The notes under the pieces: model-generated | Database searches by the model: none | What the model was told of the DNA's origin: nothing | The model's input: only the letters and a program-made list of their open reading frames with translations | Part shown: positions 11,321-23,001 of the stretch, piece after piece | Layout of the letters: each line of letters opens with the position of its first letter | Numbering within the stretch: the first letter of the stretch is position 1 | Assembly: GCA_004565275.1 (NCBI GenBank) | Contig: SDOX01000094.1 | Location: 62,001 to 126,000 of the forward strand | Direction of reading: 5' to 3' | Origin: Nannochloropsis salina CCMP1776 | Lineage: Eukaryota; Sar; Eustigmatophyceae; Eustigmatales; Monodopsidaceae | Length of the DNA stretch: 64,000 nt | Translations under genes and position numbers: made by a program

Positions 11321-13604
11321 ATGATGAGCATCCGCGGGAGCTGCAATCAAAGTGATACGAATGTCGCTACTATAAACTCTACATCCACGGAAGACCCGAT
11401 CCCCATCTCTCCGTCGGACCCCCCGATTTCTCCTTCCACACCTTACGAAAAGGGAGTGCCTCGTCCATCTCCCCAAAGCTGGCCTCAATACCCGGTCTTT
11501 GTCTGTCTCAGGTAAGGAGTTGTAACGGCAGGGAAGGGGGGAGGGGAGACCGACCCTATTCGGCGTGGTAGTATACAGACTGCTGGCCGCAGTCGATGCA
11601 TGCGTATAGTCGTTTGTTAATGAAGGAATCTTTCGTACGCATCTTCGGTTGGTGCCCCTCAATTTGACGCTCTTCCCCCTACCTATCCTGTCCGGGTTTA
11701 CTTCGCTCCAGCCAAGATTCCTCGTCGACTTCCTCAGAGGGCAGCGTCCTACCGCAGAATTCTCGTAGCATTGTCCCTTTCAATAGCCTGGAGCGTGTTC
11801 GTATCGATTCCTCCTTGTTTGAAGGCGAGCTCATCCTGAACATAGCCGGACTGACCCCTCCGCCTAAAAAGCATCTTGGTATGTACGTTCTCCTTGCCGT
11901 CCTTTCCTTCCCTCCGTTTCCTTTCTCCCCGCCCTCGTTTCCCTCCGTGCCCTGGTTCATCCTTATTCATGTCTCCCGCATGGTCTTGTCAGGTAAAAAT
12001 GGACAGGAGGGGTATTTCACAGGCTGCCACAATCGCACCTTGGAGTGCGCCATCCAGGGGCGTTTCAAGAGCCGCGTACCCTTCAACGAGGTGCCCACCT
12101 ACTCCTTCTCTCTCTTCTCTTTTTGTCGCTCCCACACATCCCTTTCCTCTCCTTCACTATCTCTCCCTCCCTCTTTCCTCCTGCCCCCCACCCGTCGTCC
12201 ATCCTGTCTTTGCCTCCTTCTCCGTCCCTTCGGCCTCCTCTCTTTGTCTCCTTCTCCCTCTCTTCAGCCTCCTTTTCTTGGTTTCCCCAAGTCTATGGGA
12301 CCACGTGTGATGTTAGTTGAAGGATAATTAAGGCCTTCCCCTCTTTTACCTCCGTCCTCTCTTTTGAAACAGGTTTATACGGGGCAAGCCTTCCAGACCC
12401 CCCTCCGGAGGCTCCCTCCCTCCTTGCTGATAAAAGCCGTTCAGGCGGTCGTCCGACAGCTGGCTCCATCCACACAGGTGCCTTCCCACCACTTTGCCCT
12501 CCCTCGCTTCCTCTTTCCCTCCCTGCTGTGCTTTGACCACAAGGGGCTCTTCGGATATTTGTGGACGGAAGTAGATGGCCTGACTTTTTCCTTTTACCCT
12601 CTCAGGTGGAAGTCACGGGTAGCGCCCCCTACATCCTGGGCCCTCTCGCCACGGTGGCCGCCGTGGTAGCCGTTTATGAGGAAGGGAAGGAGAAAGATAT
12701 CCTGGAGCTAAGGTGGCCACCCCCCCCGTCTCACTCATCGGCCTCGGGCCTCTGGCTCTTGGCTTTCTGTTCTCTTTCTTGTCGGCCCCCTTCAAGCACT
12801 GCCCGGCCTCCTCTCTGTTACTGATTTTGGGGTCCCCTCCTTTTTTTCCTTCCTCCCTTTCTCTTCTCGTTGTTGCCAGAGAGAACACCACCGCCCTGGG
12901 GGGAGCCTTTGCCTCCAACCCCAAGCTGGCCCGGGACCGTATGGCGCGAAAACGGTACTTCGCCAACCCGGAGCACCTCGCTGCCTTTGAATTTCAGCCT
13001 GGCATGGTCTATGGTACGTCTTATTTCCTCCCTCTGACTTTTCTGGACCTCATATGGACCCTGGCGCCTGTTACCGTCTGATTCGTTGCCTCAACGGACA
13101 CGGCTCGAGGATCCCTGTGGAAGGAAATTGACTCGTGCATGTTTCTCCCTGCTTTGTCTTTCTCCAGGCTTTGGCTTCTTTGGAGCGACCCTCCAGATGA
13201 AGGAATGGAGGCTGGACATTGCGGGCGTGAAGTCCTTAGACCTGACGCACTTCGTGGATCCGTCCCAGCCTTTGCAAATCATGGCGATGAGGAGGGACAA
13301 GCCACGGGAGGGAGAAAAGGAAAACTGCACATTCCTATGGGAGCTGGATGTGTATCATGCTCGGGCCCTGGGGTTATTGGGTGATGAATGGATGGGGCCC
13401 AACGGGGAGAAGCAGCAGGCCAAACGGGAGGAGGAAGAGCGTCAGGGAGGGAGGGGAAGAAGGGGGACCGACGGGGAGAAGGGCGGAGAGAGGGCCCGCA
13501 ATGGCTTCGCGTCGCTCTTTCGTCGCAACAGGCCTGGGAAAATGGAGGGAGCGTCGGAGGAGGGCGAAAAAAGAGAAGCTTCCTCCACGGCGCCAGTGGG
13601 TTAA
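11321..13604 (+). CDS. DUF1769 (UPF0590-like) family protein
   Basis: Seven exons in consistent phase, 11321-11511, 11712-11878, 11993-12090, 12373-12477, 12606-12712, 12880-13013 and 13168-13604, encode 412 residues. A Ser/Pro-rich N-terminus is followed by the family core: GRFKS, then TGQAFQTPLRRLPPSL, then APYILGPL, and FGFFGATLQMKEWRLDIAG followed by FVDPSQPLQ. This order fits DUF1769, a family known mostly from fungi and other eukaryotes and without a proven function. The C-terminus is a charged low-complexity tail rich in Glu, Arg and Gly, read from a GGGA-type tract. Family recognition is from remembered motif order and needs a profile search (DUF1769 profile; a significant full-length hit would settle it). 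The first exon is the least certain. Confidence 0.7.
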
Positions 13605-14035
13605 TTTATGCAAGACAGTGGGGTTGAGAGGCAGTTAAAATAAACTTCCGACCCCAACAATTAAAAAAACACGCCAAAGCACCTCATGGAAGATTTTTCC
13701 AAAAGCATGAATATTAAGACATAGAATTAAAATAAGCTAGACAAGTGGACTCGCTGCCATGCGTTATTTTGCTATTGGCAGCGCGTGGAAATTTTCAACG
13801 CGCTCTTGCTCATCTCACGCCCCTAATTCCCTCTTCTTGGCATTTCACGTGTGATTGGAAGTCAAAAGATGTACTTTGCACCTCACATTTGGATCACTCC
13901 CTGCTCATATTCTTAACGTCCTTCATTGCATTGCTTTGGTCACATGACATTGAGAGGGTTGTCCCAGATTAACCTCCTACCACCCTATCATTTTGATCGA
14001 TCTCATCTCCTTCCTCAAATTCCGACCATAGACAG

Positions 14036-16198
14036 ATGCCGCCCCCACCAACACTGTCTTCTCAATCGTCAGATATAACACCACTAGCCACCTTTGAGGA
14101 TTATCCCTGTTTTGGGGACATATTTGATGCGGGTGCGCGAAAAAGTAACGTTACATTTTGCCTTACCATCTACTTCCTGTCTCTCCTCACTTCCTATTGT
14201 TCTGTCTTCGTCTTCTACAGGCTTGAAAGTTCTAAATGCCTCATGCCCATTTCAAAAGGCAAGCCTTACGCTTTCAGGCGTCGATGCCTATGTCGAAGGA
14301 CGACTAGGATTACCCTCCTCCCTTCCCCTGTCAAAGGAGGAAGTTTTGGCGCGAATACCTGTGAAACCCGGTGAGTCCCGTAAAAGGGGAAGAGGGAGGA
14401 AAATAGGCTAGAAAAGTTGATAATATTGTTTATATCCAATGTTGTGTGGTCTAGTACAGAAATGACTGGGGAGGGTACGATGAAAGTAACGAAGACGGGT
14501 GATAAAAAAGAGACAGTAGAGTGAACCGATAAATTATCCACTGTCATGCAATGAATGAGGCGAGCAACTTAGAAACCAACCAGGGATCGACGCACCTGCT
14601 AGGCCAACTTATCAACCCCTCTCACATCACTCCATTCCTCCCAGCACGACCTACCCCCTCCCGCGCTCTCTCCATGCCCCCCCCGGTGCCTGCCGGCCCA
14701 TCCATGTCGGGGAAAAAAAAAGGAATCGTCGCCTCCATCCACGGCATCGCTCACGCAGAGTCCTGGGCCATCGACCTGATGTGGGACCTTCTCCTGAGGT
14801 CTGCACACTCCGTCCCTCTTTCTCTTCCTTCCTACCCTGCTCCCTCATTAATTTCCTTGCACACATCATACTCCCCTTATTTCTAACCCTCGCTTACCTT
14901 ACTACCCATGATTTTCATTTGAATTTCTCACTTAGATTTGCGTACGACGTTCAAGCGGCAGAACCATCATTTTGGGACGATTTTCTTCGAATAGTCCGTG
15001 AGGAAGCGGAGCATTTCCTGTCTTGGACTAGGCGACTGGAGGAAGGATACGGCATCCGGTATATCTCGCCCTCCCTCATTCCCTCCCTCTCTCCCTCCCT
15101 TCCCTTCTCTCCTTCCTTTTTTCATCCACTTCTCCATTGATCAACATGCGCAGTCCCCCCGATCCCTTCCTGTCCTCCCTCCGACACCCTCAGTGCCCCC
15201 TGAGAACGACGACACACACGACGTTAGCGACTGCTCTTTCATATAGCCCCTTCCCCCTCCCTCCCTCCCTTCCCTCTCCCCAAGCTACGGCACCCTGCCC
15301 GTCCACGACGCCCTGTGGGAGTGCGCAGAGGCCTCGAAGGACGACGTGATGGCTCGGTTTTCCCTCATCAACCTCCTGCAGGAAGCACGTGGGTTGGACA
15401 CTTCGGAGATCACCCTACAGGTAGGCCCGGCCTGTCTCGCCCCTGCTATAAGCGTCGTGCATTGGCTGGCTTGTCCTCTCGGGCGACGTGTCTCCGTGCG
15501 TGTCTTTGATTTTGGTGTATCCTTCTCCCTTGTTCTCCTCCCTCTCTCCTTCTTTCCCTGTCTATCTCCTTTCATTCCACGCCCGGCCTGTTCCAGCGTC
15601 TGCTTCGTGCAGGCGACCCAGTTAGCGCGGAAACTCTTCGGAAAAACGCGAAGGAGGAGGAAGGACATGTGGCTGCTGGGATCAAGTGGTTCTGCTATGT
15701 AAAGGTAGGGGGGAAGGAAGGATGGGAGGGAGGAGGGAGGGAAGTTGGGAGGGAAGGATAGAGAGATTGACTGCATTTGGCGATCTAGTGGCTTGGCATG
15801 CCCCAAAAAATGAAGGAATTTGAGCGAGGGAAGGAAAAGGATGATATTGCGACGCAAGAGCATGCGTCTGTGCGTACGGCTACATATTTTGATCCGCCTT
15901 TTTTGATCCCTCTCCCTTCCTCCCTGCCCCCCTGCCTCCCTTCTTCCCTTCCCCCCATCGTCCCTTCATTTTTACCTCCGGTTCTGCTCTTTGACAGGAC
16001 AAACGGCTACTACAGGGGTCTTGTGAAAGCTATTTTCACCGCTACGTCAAGGAAAGATACCGCGGACGTATCGTCCCCCCTTTCAATGTAGAAGCTCGGA
16101 GACGGGCAGGCATGTGTGAGGCATGGTACTTTCCGTTGGTAACGCCCAGCAAGAAGGAAAGGGAGGCGGGAATGAAACAAGGTAGTGAACACACATAA
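14036..16198 (+). CDS. DUF455 ferritin-like family protein
   Basis: Seven exons, 14036-14132, 14221-14370, 14603-14798, 14936-15058, 15285-15420, 15597-15704 and 15998-16198, join in phase to 336 residues. The core matches DUF455: HGIAHAESWAIDLMWD near residue 131, REEAEHFLSW near 168, YGTLPVHDALWE, then ARGLD, AGDPVSAETL and KEEEGHVAAGIKWF near 252-265. The Glu and Glu-x2-His residues in the first, second and last of these motifs lie where a ferritin-like four-helix bundle would bind two metal ions. The family is common in bacteria and found in some algae and fungi; its substrate is unknown, so a di-iron oxidase or hydroxylase role is only inferred. The first two exons, upstream of the domain, could be a targeting region. 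Confidence 0.85.
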
Positions 16199-16231
16199 AT
16201 TTGCAAAGAAGTTTACCTATGGTCAACTTCC

Positions 16232-18166
16232 TTTCTCGTACGAAAAGAATATTGAGGATACTTTAAGCATGTGCTTCGATGGCAACAGCTAGCGTGTGAT
16301 AGCACCTCGTAATTTTCGGAACAAATAAGGACACGATTGAAATGACCGAGGCATTTCTCATCGCTTGCGAAAAATGAAAACTGCAATTAAGCCCTTGAAG
16401 GTGTTCACCACTGAGTATAATTCACTTTGCTTTCGTCTGAAATTGGAAGACAAAAGGAGATTGTTTAGGAAGATCTTTGAAAGATCCAAGGGACAACAAA
16501 TACACGACACGAGGCATCTATGATGCATTGGATGGGAGGGGTAAGCATAGCTGCTATGAGAGCAATAGTACATATAGGCTTTGGCCACCGTGAGAGTATC
16601 TCTCTTCGCCACGACGTCTGACTTGCAGAAGACAGCTATGAAACACGACAGCACACAGATCTGAGACTAAGTACTCGCAGCAGTAGGGGCAGTGGTCGGC
16701 ACCGGTGTTCCAGGTTTGCACTTGATCGTGGTCTTCGTATTCATCCGCTTCGACTTGATAGAGCAATCCGTATTCGTGTCTGAGAACATTAACTCGCCTG
16801 TCATGAGCTCGACGGTCAATGGTGACACCACAGGATCCTCCTGAAAATTCACGCGTCGAAAGTTTCCAGAGACCCTGTAGAATCCGTTGGCTCGGCCGTG
16901 GCTTGCGACATGAAGGCTCTTGGGAGGCTTGCTTTGCCTCAATGTCAAACGGGACCCGAGGGTCTTACATACGACGCGTTTGCCACGAGCCAAGATTCTG
17001 CAGTCGTTCGGTGCAAACGAGGCCGTATCCAAGGTATCATCTGCCCCATCTAGTAGCTCCGCCACGAGACCAGACTGGCCAATAGTTTGAGTAATATTTC
17101 CGGAGGGTTCATTCAGGTAACCCTTGATGCGCCACTGATCTTTGTTGATCCTTGAGCTATCGACGGCATCGATTCGTGTGAGGGAGAGCTCGGCTTCCTG
17201 TGCGGCAGTCAAGGCGAGCAATGCACTCAGAGCGAAGAAGGAGAGGACACGACGCATTGTTTGAATCTTATAATTGGCTGGTAGTTGCTAAAAGCTGTAG
17301 AGGACATTTGAAACACATTGAAGTTACATCAGTTCCAGCGTTCTACTACATTTTCAAGCAAAGGAAGTTTTATTCAGAGCTGGAGACTTAACAGTTATGA
17401 GTGTGTACTCATTGAAGAAAGAGTCTTATACGACTCTCTGAGAGAATAGTTCCTTTGTATGTCTAGATAGCAGCGTTACTTCTAATGTAAATCAATACAA
17501 GTGAAGGTGTAAGCCGAGCCTACGAGCAGAATGTGATCAGCCCCTGGATAGTGATTTATGGGGATTTTTATCACAAACTATGGACAGATTTGTCTTGTGG
17601 GCACAAAGTTGACAAAGAAGTATTCAATGAAAGCGATCAGCCTCTGAATTGGGACTTTTGATAACGAACTATAGACACAATTCTGTGAATAACACAGAAG
17701 AGTTGCAAAAGAGAGTTACAAACTTTTGAGAAAAAGACAAATCGCAGTGGAATGTTTTAAATACAAAACATGAAAAAAAAGTGGAAGAATCACGACACCT
17801 CTCCCGCAGAAATTCTTTTTTTCACGGGCGCTTTTTTAGCTTTTAGCCCTTTTTCGAATATATTCCCGAGTAAACAGTCGGATGTTTACCCCCCATCCCT
17901 GCCCCTGCGAGCTAATTACACCATACAAGCCAAATGTTCACATTAAATACTGCAGTATGTATGTTGGGACACACGAAAGAGCATATATCGGCCCGTGATA
18001 GTCGAAGTACGTCCTTTTCGGGCATGAATATTCACATTCTAGTAGCCTGGATGAAGAGCCAATGAAATCATTGTGGGAACGTACGTCCGTGGACTCATTG
18101 CTCCTAAATCACGGTCTTGATTTCTTCACACACGTACAGGACCGCAAATGTGTATATCATACTACT
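16232..18166. repeat. Tandem segmental duplication, copy A
   Basis: About 1.94 kb repeated in the same orientation at 18919-20860. By direct reading the copies differ at four substitutions and three small indels: a 7-base insertion in copy B just after the shared start, and two single-base changes in length. The unit carries one complete gene (16667-17257, minus) with roughly 900 bases upstream and 430 downstream. Homology ends abruptly at actact on the right. Confidence 0.95.
16667..17257 (-). CDS. Small secreted protein of unknown function, copy A
   Basis: A single-exon gene for 196 residues. The first 19-20 residues form a textbook signal peptide (MRRVLSFFALSALLALTAAQ), so the protein is probably secreted or lumenal. 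The mature part is polar and probably beta-rich, with four cysteines (in NDCRI, VVCKT, TDCSI and IKCKPG) that could make two disulfides. It ends in a Thr/Pro/Ala tail (TTAPTAAST) that could be O-glycosylated. I do not recognise the family. It is encoded again, without a single residue changed, at 19361-19951; one synonymous difference (GAG versus GAA) separates the coding regions. Confidence 0.8.
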   Translation of the reverse strand: MRRVLSFFALSALLALTAAQEAELSLTRIDAVDSSRINKDQWRIKGYLNEPSGNITQTIGQSGLVAELLDGADDTLDTASFAPNDCRILARGKRVVCKTLGSRLTLRQSKPPKSLHVASHGRANGFYRVSGNFRRVNFQEDPVVSPLTVELMTGELMFSDTNTDCSIKSKRMNTKTTIKCKPGTPVPTTAPTAAST

Positions 18167-18918
18167 TTGTATGAGTAGGATAGCTTGATTAGATTACACT
18201 CATCATTGTTGCCAGAATAAGTATAATTAAGGACAAGGTACTGGGTAGAAATCTATTTAAGCTAAGAAGACCCAATGGAAGAAGGTCTGACATGCGGAAA
18301 GGGGAACAAAAGTCTTCATTGTTCGATTTATGTTTAAAAGGAAGACCTTCACAGCTTGCCTTTTACATTCTCATATGCTGGATGAGAGTTTTGCATCATG
18401 TTTTGGCGGCTGGTGACAGCACACTCATATGTTCTGCATTGATCCTGGTGGCGCAAAGAGATCTCATTGGATGACCTGCAGGTCGCCCACTTGAATTAAA
18501 TTTGAAGAAAGACCGCACATACATCCGCTAAGTACAGAGATCTGCTTTGACTGGCTTATCCAGAAAATAGAGGCACGCCTAATTTGGCCCGTCAGAAAAC
18601 AACAACAAATTTTGTAACGAATTTCTCCTTCAAGAGGCATCCGGCGAGTAACCTTACCGGTAACTCGGGTGCGGAATGCAAATTTTTGATACATCATTCC
18701 ATGCTTCCCGCCATAGGAATTCTAGCATACCTGCTGCAGAGAATCAGATCCTACAATTACATTCAAATGTTAATAGTGGGGATGACGGTCCTGTGCTCTG
18801 AGGAGGCGGTCGTCTCCTTCGATGGGATTCAGCAGTCTGGCTCAGAGTGATTTGCAAAGCAAACATAGACAATGTCCCAGATGAATTTGTATGAAGAAAA
18901 ACAACCTACGGTCACTTC
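18167..18918. other. Unique spacer between the duplicated units
   Basis: About 750 AT-rich bases that are not duplicated. No frame above 88 codons is present and none has a recognisable motif. The bases just after copy A (gtatgagtaggatagctt) weakly resemble those after copy B (gtacaggaagatagctt), so an older, degraded repeat may extend here. Confidence 0.5.
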
Positions 18919-20860
18919 TTTCTCGTACGAAAAGAATATTGAGGATACTTTAAGCATGTGCTTCGATGGCAACAGCTAGCAAACAAAGTGTGATAGCACC
19001 TCGTAATTTTCGGAACAAATAAGGACACGATTGAAATGACCGAGGCATTTCTCATCGCTTGCGAAAAATGAAAACTGCAATTAAGCCCTTGAAGGTATTC
19101 CCCACTGGGTATAATTCACTTTGCTTTCGTCTGAAATTGGAAGACAAAAGGAGATTGTTTAGGAAGATCTTTGAAAGATCCAAGGGACAACAAATACACG
19201 ACACGAGGCATCTATGATGCATTGGATGGGAGGGGTAAGCATAGCTGCTATGAGAGCAATAGTACATATAGGCTTTGGCCACCGTGAGAGTATCTCTCTT
19301 CGCCACGACGTCTGACTTGCAGAAGACAGCTATGAAACACGACAGCACACAGATCTGAGACTAAGTACTCGCAGCAGTAGGGGCAGTGGTCGGCACCGGT
19401 GTTCCAGGTTTGCACTTGATCGTGGTCTTCGTATTCATCCGCTTCGACTTGATAGAGCAATCCGTATTCGTGTCTGAGAACATTAACTCGCCTGTCATGA
19501 GCTCGACGGTCAATGGTGACACCACAGGATCTTCCTGAAAATTCACGCGTCGAAAGTTTCCAGAGACCCTGTAGAATCCGTTGGCTCGGCCGTGGCTTGC
19601 GACATGAAGGCTCTTGGGAGGCTTGCTTTGCCTCAATGTCAAACGGGACCCGAGGGTCTTACATACGACGCGTTTGCCACGAGCCAAGATTCTGCAGTCG
19701 TTCGGTGCAAACGAGGCCGTATCCAAGGTATCATCTGCCCCATCTAGTAGCTCCGCCACGAGACCAGACTGGCCAATAGTTTGAGTAATATTTCCGGAGG
19801 GTTCATTCAGGTAACCCTTGATGCGCCACTGATCTTTGTTGATCCTTGAGCTATCGACGGCATCGATTCGTGTGAGGGAGAGCTCGGCTTCCTGTGCGGC
19901 AGTCAAGGCGAGCAATGCACTCAGAGCGAAGAAGGAGAGGACACGACGCATTGTTTGAATCTTATAATTGGCTGGTAGTTGCTAAAAGCTGTAGAGGACA
20001 TTTGAAACACATTGAAGTTACATCAGTTCCAGCGTTCTACTACATTTTCAAGCAAAGGAAGTTTTATTCAGAGCTGGAGACTTAACAGTTATGAGTGTGT
20101 ACTCATTGAAGAAAGAGTCTTATACGACTCTCTGAGAGAATAGTTCCTTTGTATGTCTAGATAGCAGCGTTACTTTCTAATGTAAATCAATACAAGTGAA
20201 GGTGTAAGCCGAGCCTACGAGCAGAATGTGATCAGCCCCTGGATAGTGATTTATGGGGATTTTTATCACAAACTATGGACAGATTTGTCTTGTGGGCACA
20301 AAGTTGCAAAGAAGTATTCAATGAAAGCGATCAGCCTCTGAATTGGGACTTTTGATAACGAACTATAGACACAATTCTGTGAATAACACAGAAGAGTTGC
20401 AAAAGAGAGTTACAAACTTTTGAGAAAAAGACAAATCGCAGTGGAATGTTTTAAATACAAAACATGAAAAAAAAGTGGAAGAATCACGACACCTCTCCCG
20501 CAGAAATTCTTTTTTTCACGGGCGCTTTTTTAGCTTTTAGCCCTTTTTCGAATATATTCCCGAGTAAACAGTCGGATGTTTACCCCCCATCCCTGCCCCT
20601 GCGAGCTAATTACACCATACAAGCCAAATGTTCACATTAAATACTGCAGTATGTATGTTGGGACACACGAAAGAGCATATATCGGCCCGTGATAGTCGAA
20701 GTACGTCCTTTTCGGGCATGAATATTCACATTCTAGTAGCCTGGATGAAGAGCCAATGAAATCATTGTGGGAACGTACGTCCGTGGACTCATTGCTCCTA
20801 AATCACGGTCTTGATTTCTTCACACACGTACAGGACCGCAAATGTGTATATCATACTACT
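18919..20860. repeat. Tandem segmental duplication, copy B
   Basis: Second copy of the 16232-18166 unit in the same orientation, about 99.8 percent identical outside indels by my reading. It holds an intact second copy of the secreted-protein gene with all of its upstream DNA, so both copies are expected to be expressed alike. Confidence 0.95.
19361..19951 (-). CDS. Small secreted protein of unknown function, copy B
   Basis: Encodes a 196-residue protein identical to that at 16667-17257: signal peptide, four cysteines and a Thr-rich tail. Both copies keep the same start, stop and about 900 bases of upstream sequence. Identity this high means a very recent duplication, ongoing gene conversion, or an assembly artefact; read depth over the unit would tell. 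Raised dosage of a secreted product is a reasonable reading if both copies are real. Confidence 0.8.
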   Translation of the reverse strand: MRRVLSFFALSALLALTAAQEAELSLTRIDAVDSSRINKDQWRIKGYLNEPSGNITQTIGQSGLVAELLDGADDTLDTASFAPNDCRILARGKRVVCKTLGSRLTLRQSKPPKSLHVASHGRANGFYRVSGNFRRVNFQEDPVVSPLTVELMTGELMFSDTNTDCSIKSKRMNTKTTIKCKPGTPVPTTAPTAAST

Positions 20861-21681
20861 ATGTACAGGAAGATAGCTTATATGATCTGAATGCATGCAT
20901 TATTGTTTCAAAAAAACTTCCTTTGCAGTGATCGACCAATCCAGAAATCCCACTTGTCACTCCTTTAAACTTTCGTCTCATTGGACGACTTATACCTGCA
21001 GAAAACTCGGGTACCACGTGCGTCCATTCAATTGAAGGATCTCGAATATACAACTCAGCAAAATCATGGCTTTTCTCTCTGATTCGTCATCCTCGCAAAA
21101 AAGTAACCGACAAGACCATATACCACGACTCAAATCTGGCTCTTCAGTCATAAGTGGATGGGTTTGAGCACGAATTCCTGCATTCTTTATCGCTTTCCTA
21201 TGTCTATGGTACTGCAAAAAGGAATCTATAATTAGAATTGCAGAAGCTCTCTCTAAATTTTCGGAATGGCGCGTGGGATAAGTACTAAAGTTCGTGTCCA
21301 CAAGTGTATTTTTATGCACTACAGAGGCGTGTGTGTTCGCATTGTTTGATGCATAGCGTTCATGAAGTTTTTGTGTGATATGTGTGTCGGTACTAGGGAC
21401 TCAAATTACATAATCAACTCTCTTTAATTTACCACTAGTAAAAAAATTGATCTTCTATTGGTCGAATTGTATTTGAGCTGATAAATTTCGGTTTTAAAGG
21501 TAGAACAATGAATGACAGTAGAAATCAAACTAAGTCTTGAATGCGTTTCAACACATACTAGGCGGAGAACAATAATAAATTAGCGAAAACATGCTATGTG
21601 GACAGTTTTCATGCATATTTTTTCAACTCTCTTATTTTTGATTTGGAAAAAATGCACCCTGTTTTATGTGGGCTCCGACTT
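20861..21681. other. Intergenic region, no gene seen
   Basis: About 820 AT-rich bases after the duplication and before the 3' end of the unknown minus-strand gene. A 109-codon minus frame at 20990-21319 has no motif and no splice-consistent partner, so I do not call it. Confidence 0.45.
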
Positions 21682-23001
21682 CTAGGATGTTCGATTTGGG
21701 GGAGAGCTGGAAGCCATAGATAGCAAGACGTGAGCTACGATATCCACATCGCTCCGTCGACACGTTTCTTGAAGCTCCATTCTTTCTGTATTGCGATCTT
21801 CTAATTTTTCCATCCCAGATGAATGACTGTCGCCCTGAATCTGTGTCTTGATGGATGATTTTGCCGCACAATCATGGGAGTTTTCTGCAACATTCCGTTT
21901 AGAATGAAGCGGAGAGGCAGTCGGCCGCCCGAGGAAAAGTGCTGGGCGAGTCGCCATGAATCGAAGCACTGAGTCATTTCCTCTGGGGGGCAGGAGGATG
22001 GCCATAGCTCCAGGACAATTAGGTGGAGGATAGCGATTTGGCGGGCTTTTGCATGGTTGGAAGCATCGCGGTGCTATATCTTGACCCTGGGATGGCCGTG
22101 GCATGCGCCGTTTCAAGGTCTCCATTTCCATTCCCGAGTTTCCCCGAACGCTGGTTTGCTTTTGAAAGGTTTTTGATTTCAGTATTTCATTTGTAGAAAT
22201 ATCGTTGACCTGGCGCTTGATGCCGGAGAACTCTCTCGACATTGTGGTAGCCTTTGAAGAAGAGGCCAGCATGGCATCGGTAGCGTGTTCCAAGGTTGAG
22301 GTTCGGAGTGGAAGGGGAACTTGAAGAATTCCGTCATCACGATAATTTGGACTCAAATAAGCGCTTCTGTACTCTTCAAGACCTTTCTTTGGTCCCAGCT
22401 GACTCAGGAAACCCAAAAAAGAACGCCTGCGTAGATATCACTTTTAGTACAAAAGCATACATGGTGCAACAAGAGACAAGAACAACATTACTTTCATTGT
22501 TGCCTATTTCTACGTCAAAAAATCCCCGAATCTTTGACTAAATTTTATTTACCAGTAATGGAGATAACTTGCATTTTCCTCGAAGATGGGTGCGAGCGAG
22601 TGTTTATGCAGCTCCCAAAACCGAAGAATTTCATGGCCTTGCAGGGGGATGAGCGGCATTGCATTGCATTGCGCCAAAAACCGGCGCAGCAGTATGAGGA
22701 CAACGTAAGCACGTGCCTATTTGCAAATGAATAGAGAAATAAAGATCGATGACGGATGAAACAATGAGGAAAAAAGAGATTATGCTTTTCACCGAGGAAA
22801 GTCATCACATACCTCGCAATCATTATTACAAAGGCCATGGTGAGGGTGATTGTCCTCTTGCAGCCAGTTCAAAAACTCATGAAGCAATTTCGAAGAAATC
22901 AGGGAGGTAGGTACTGCTGGGTTCAACGACTTTGGACGTACTTTCCTCGTTGTAGAAATCATTATACTTTGTCTTGCGCCGCGCGCTAGATCCTTGTCCA
23001 T
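21682..23001 (-). CDS. Unrecognised three-exon protein
   Basis: Three exons, 23001-22813, 22716-22553 and 22426-21682, join in perfect phase with good GT/AG borders to give 365 residues. The N-terminal 150 residues look helical and globular (TSLISSKLLHEFLNWLQED, YVVLILLRRFLAQ, GHEILRFWELHKHSL, HYWRSFLGFL). The rest is Ser/Pro/Arg-rich and probably disordered, with no signal peptide and no membrane segment that I trust. I recognise no domain. The clean splicing arrangement and the compositional shift at the exon borders are the grounds for calling a gene. It is transcribed divergently from the CHR transporter gene, 860 bases away. A structure prediction of residues 1-150 would be the best route to a function. 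Confidence 0.65.

Noticed and set aside
16358-16654. 98-codon minus frame downstream of the secreted-protein gene, repeated at 19052-19348
   Set aside because: It lies in the 3' flank. Of the three base differences between the copies in this stretch, at least two change the residue, so there is no sign of constraint. Most likely 3' untranslated sequence.
16232-20860. Direct repeats about 2.7 kb apart as possible long terminal repeats of an element
   Set aside because: The repeats contain a complete host-type gene, the spacer is only 750 bases with no coding content, and there is no enzyme typical of a mobile element. A segmental duplication fits better.
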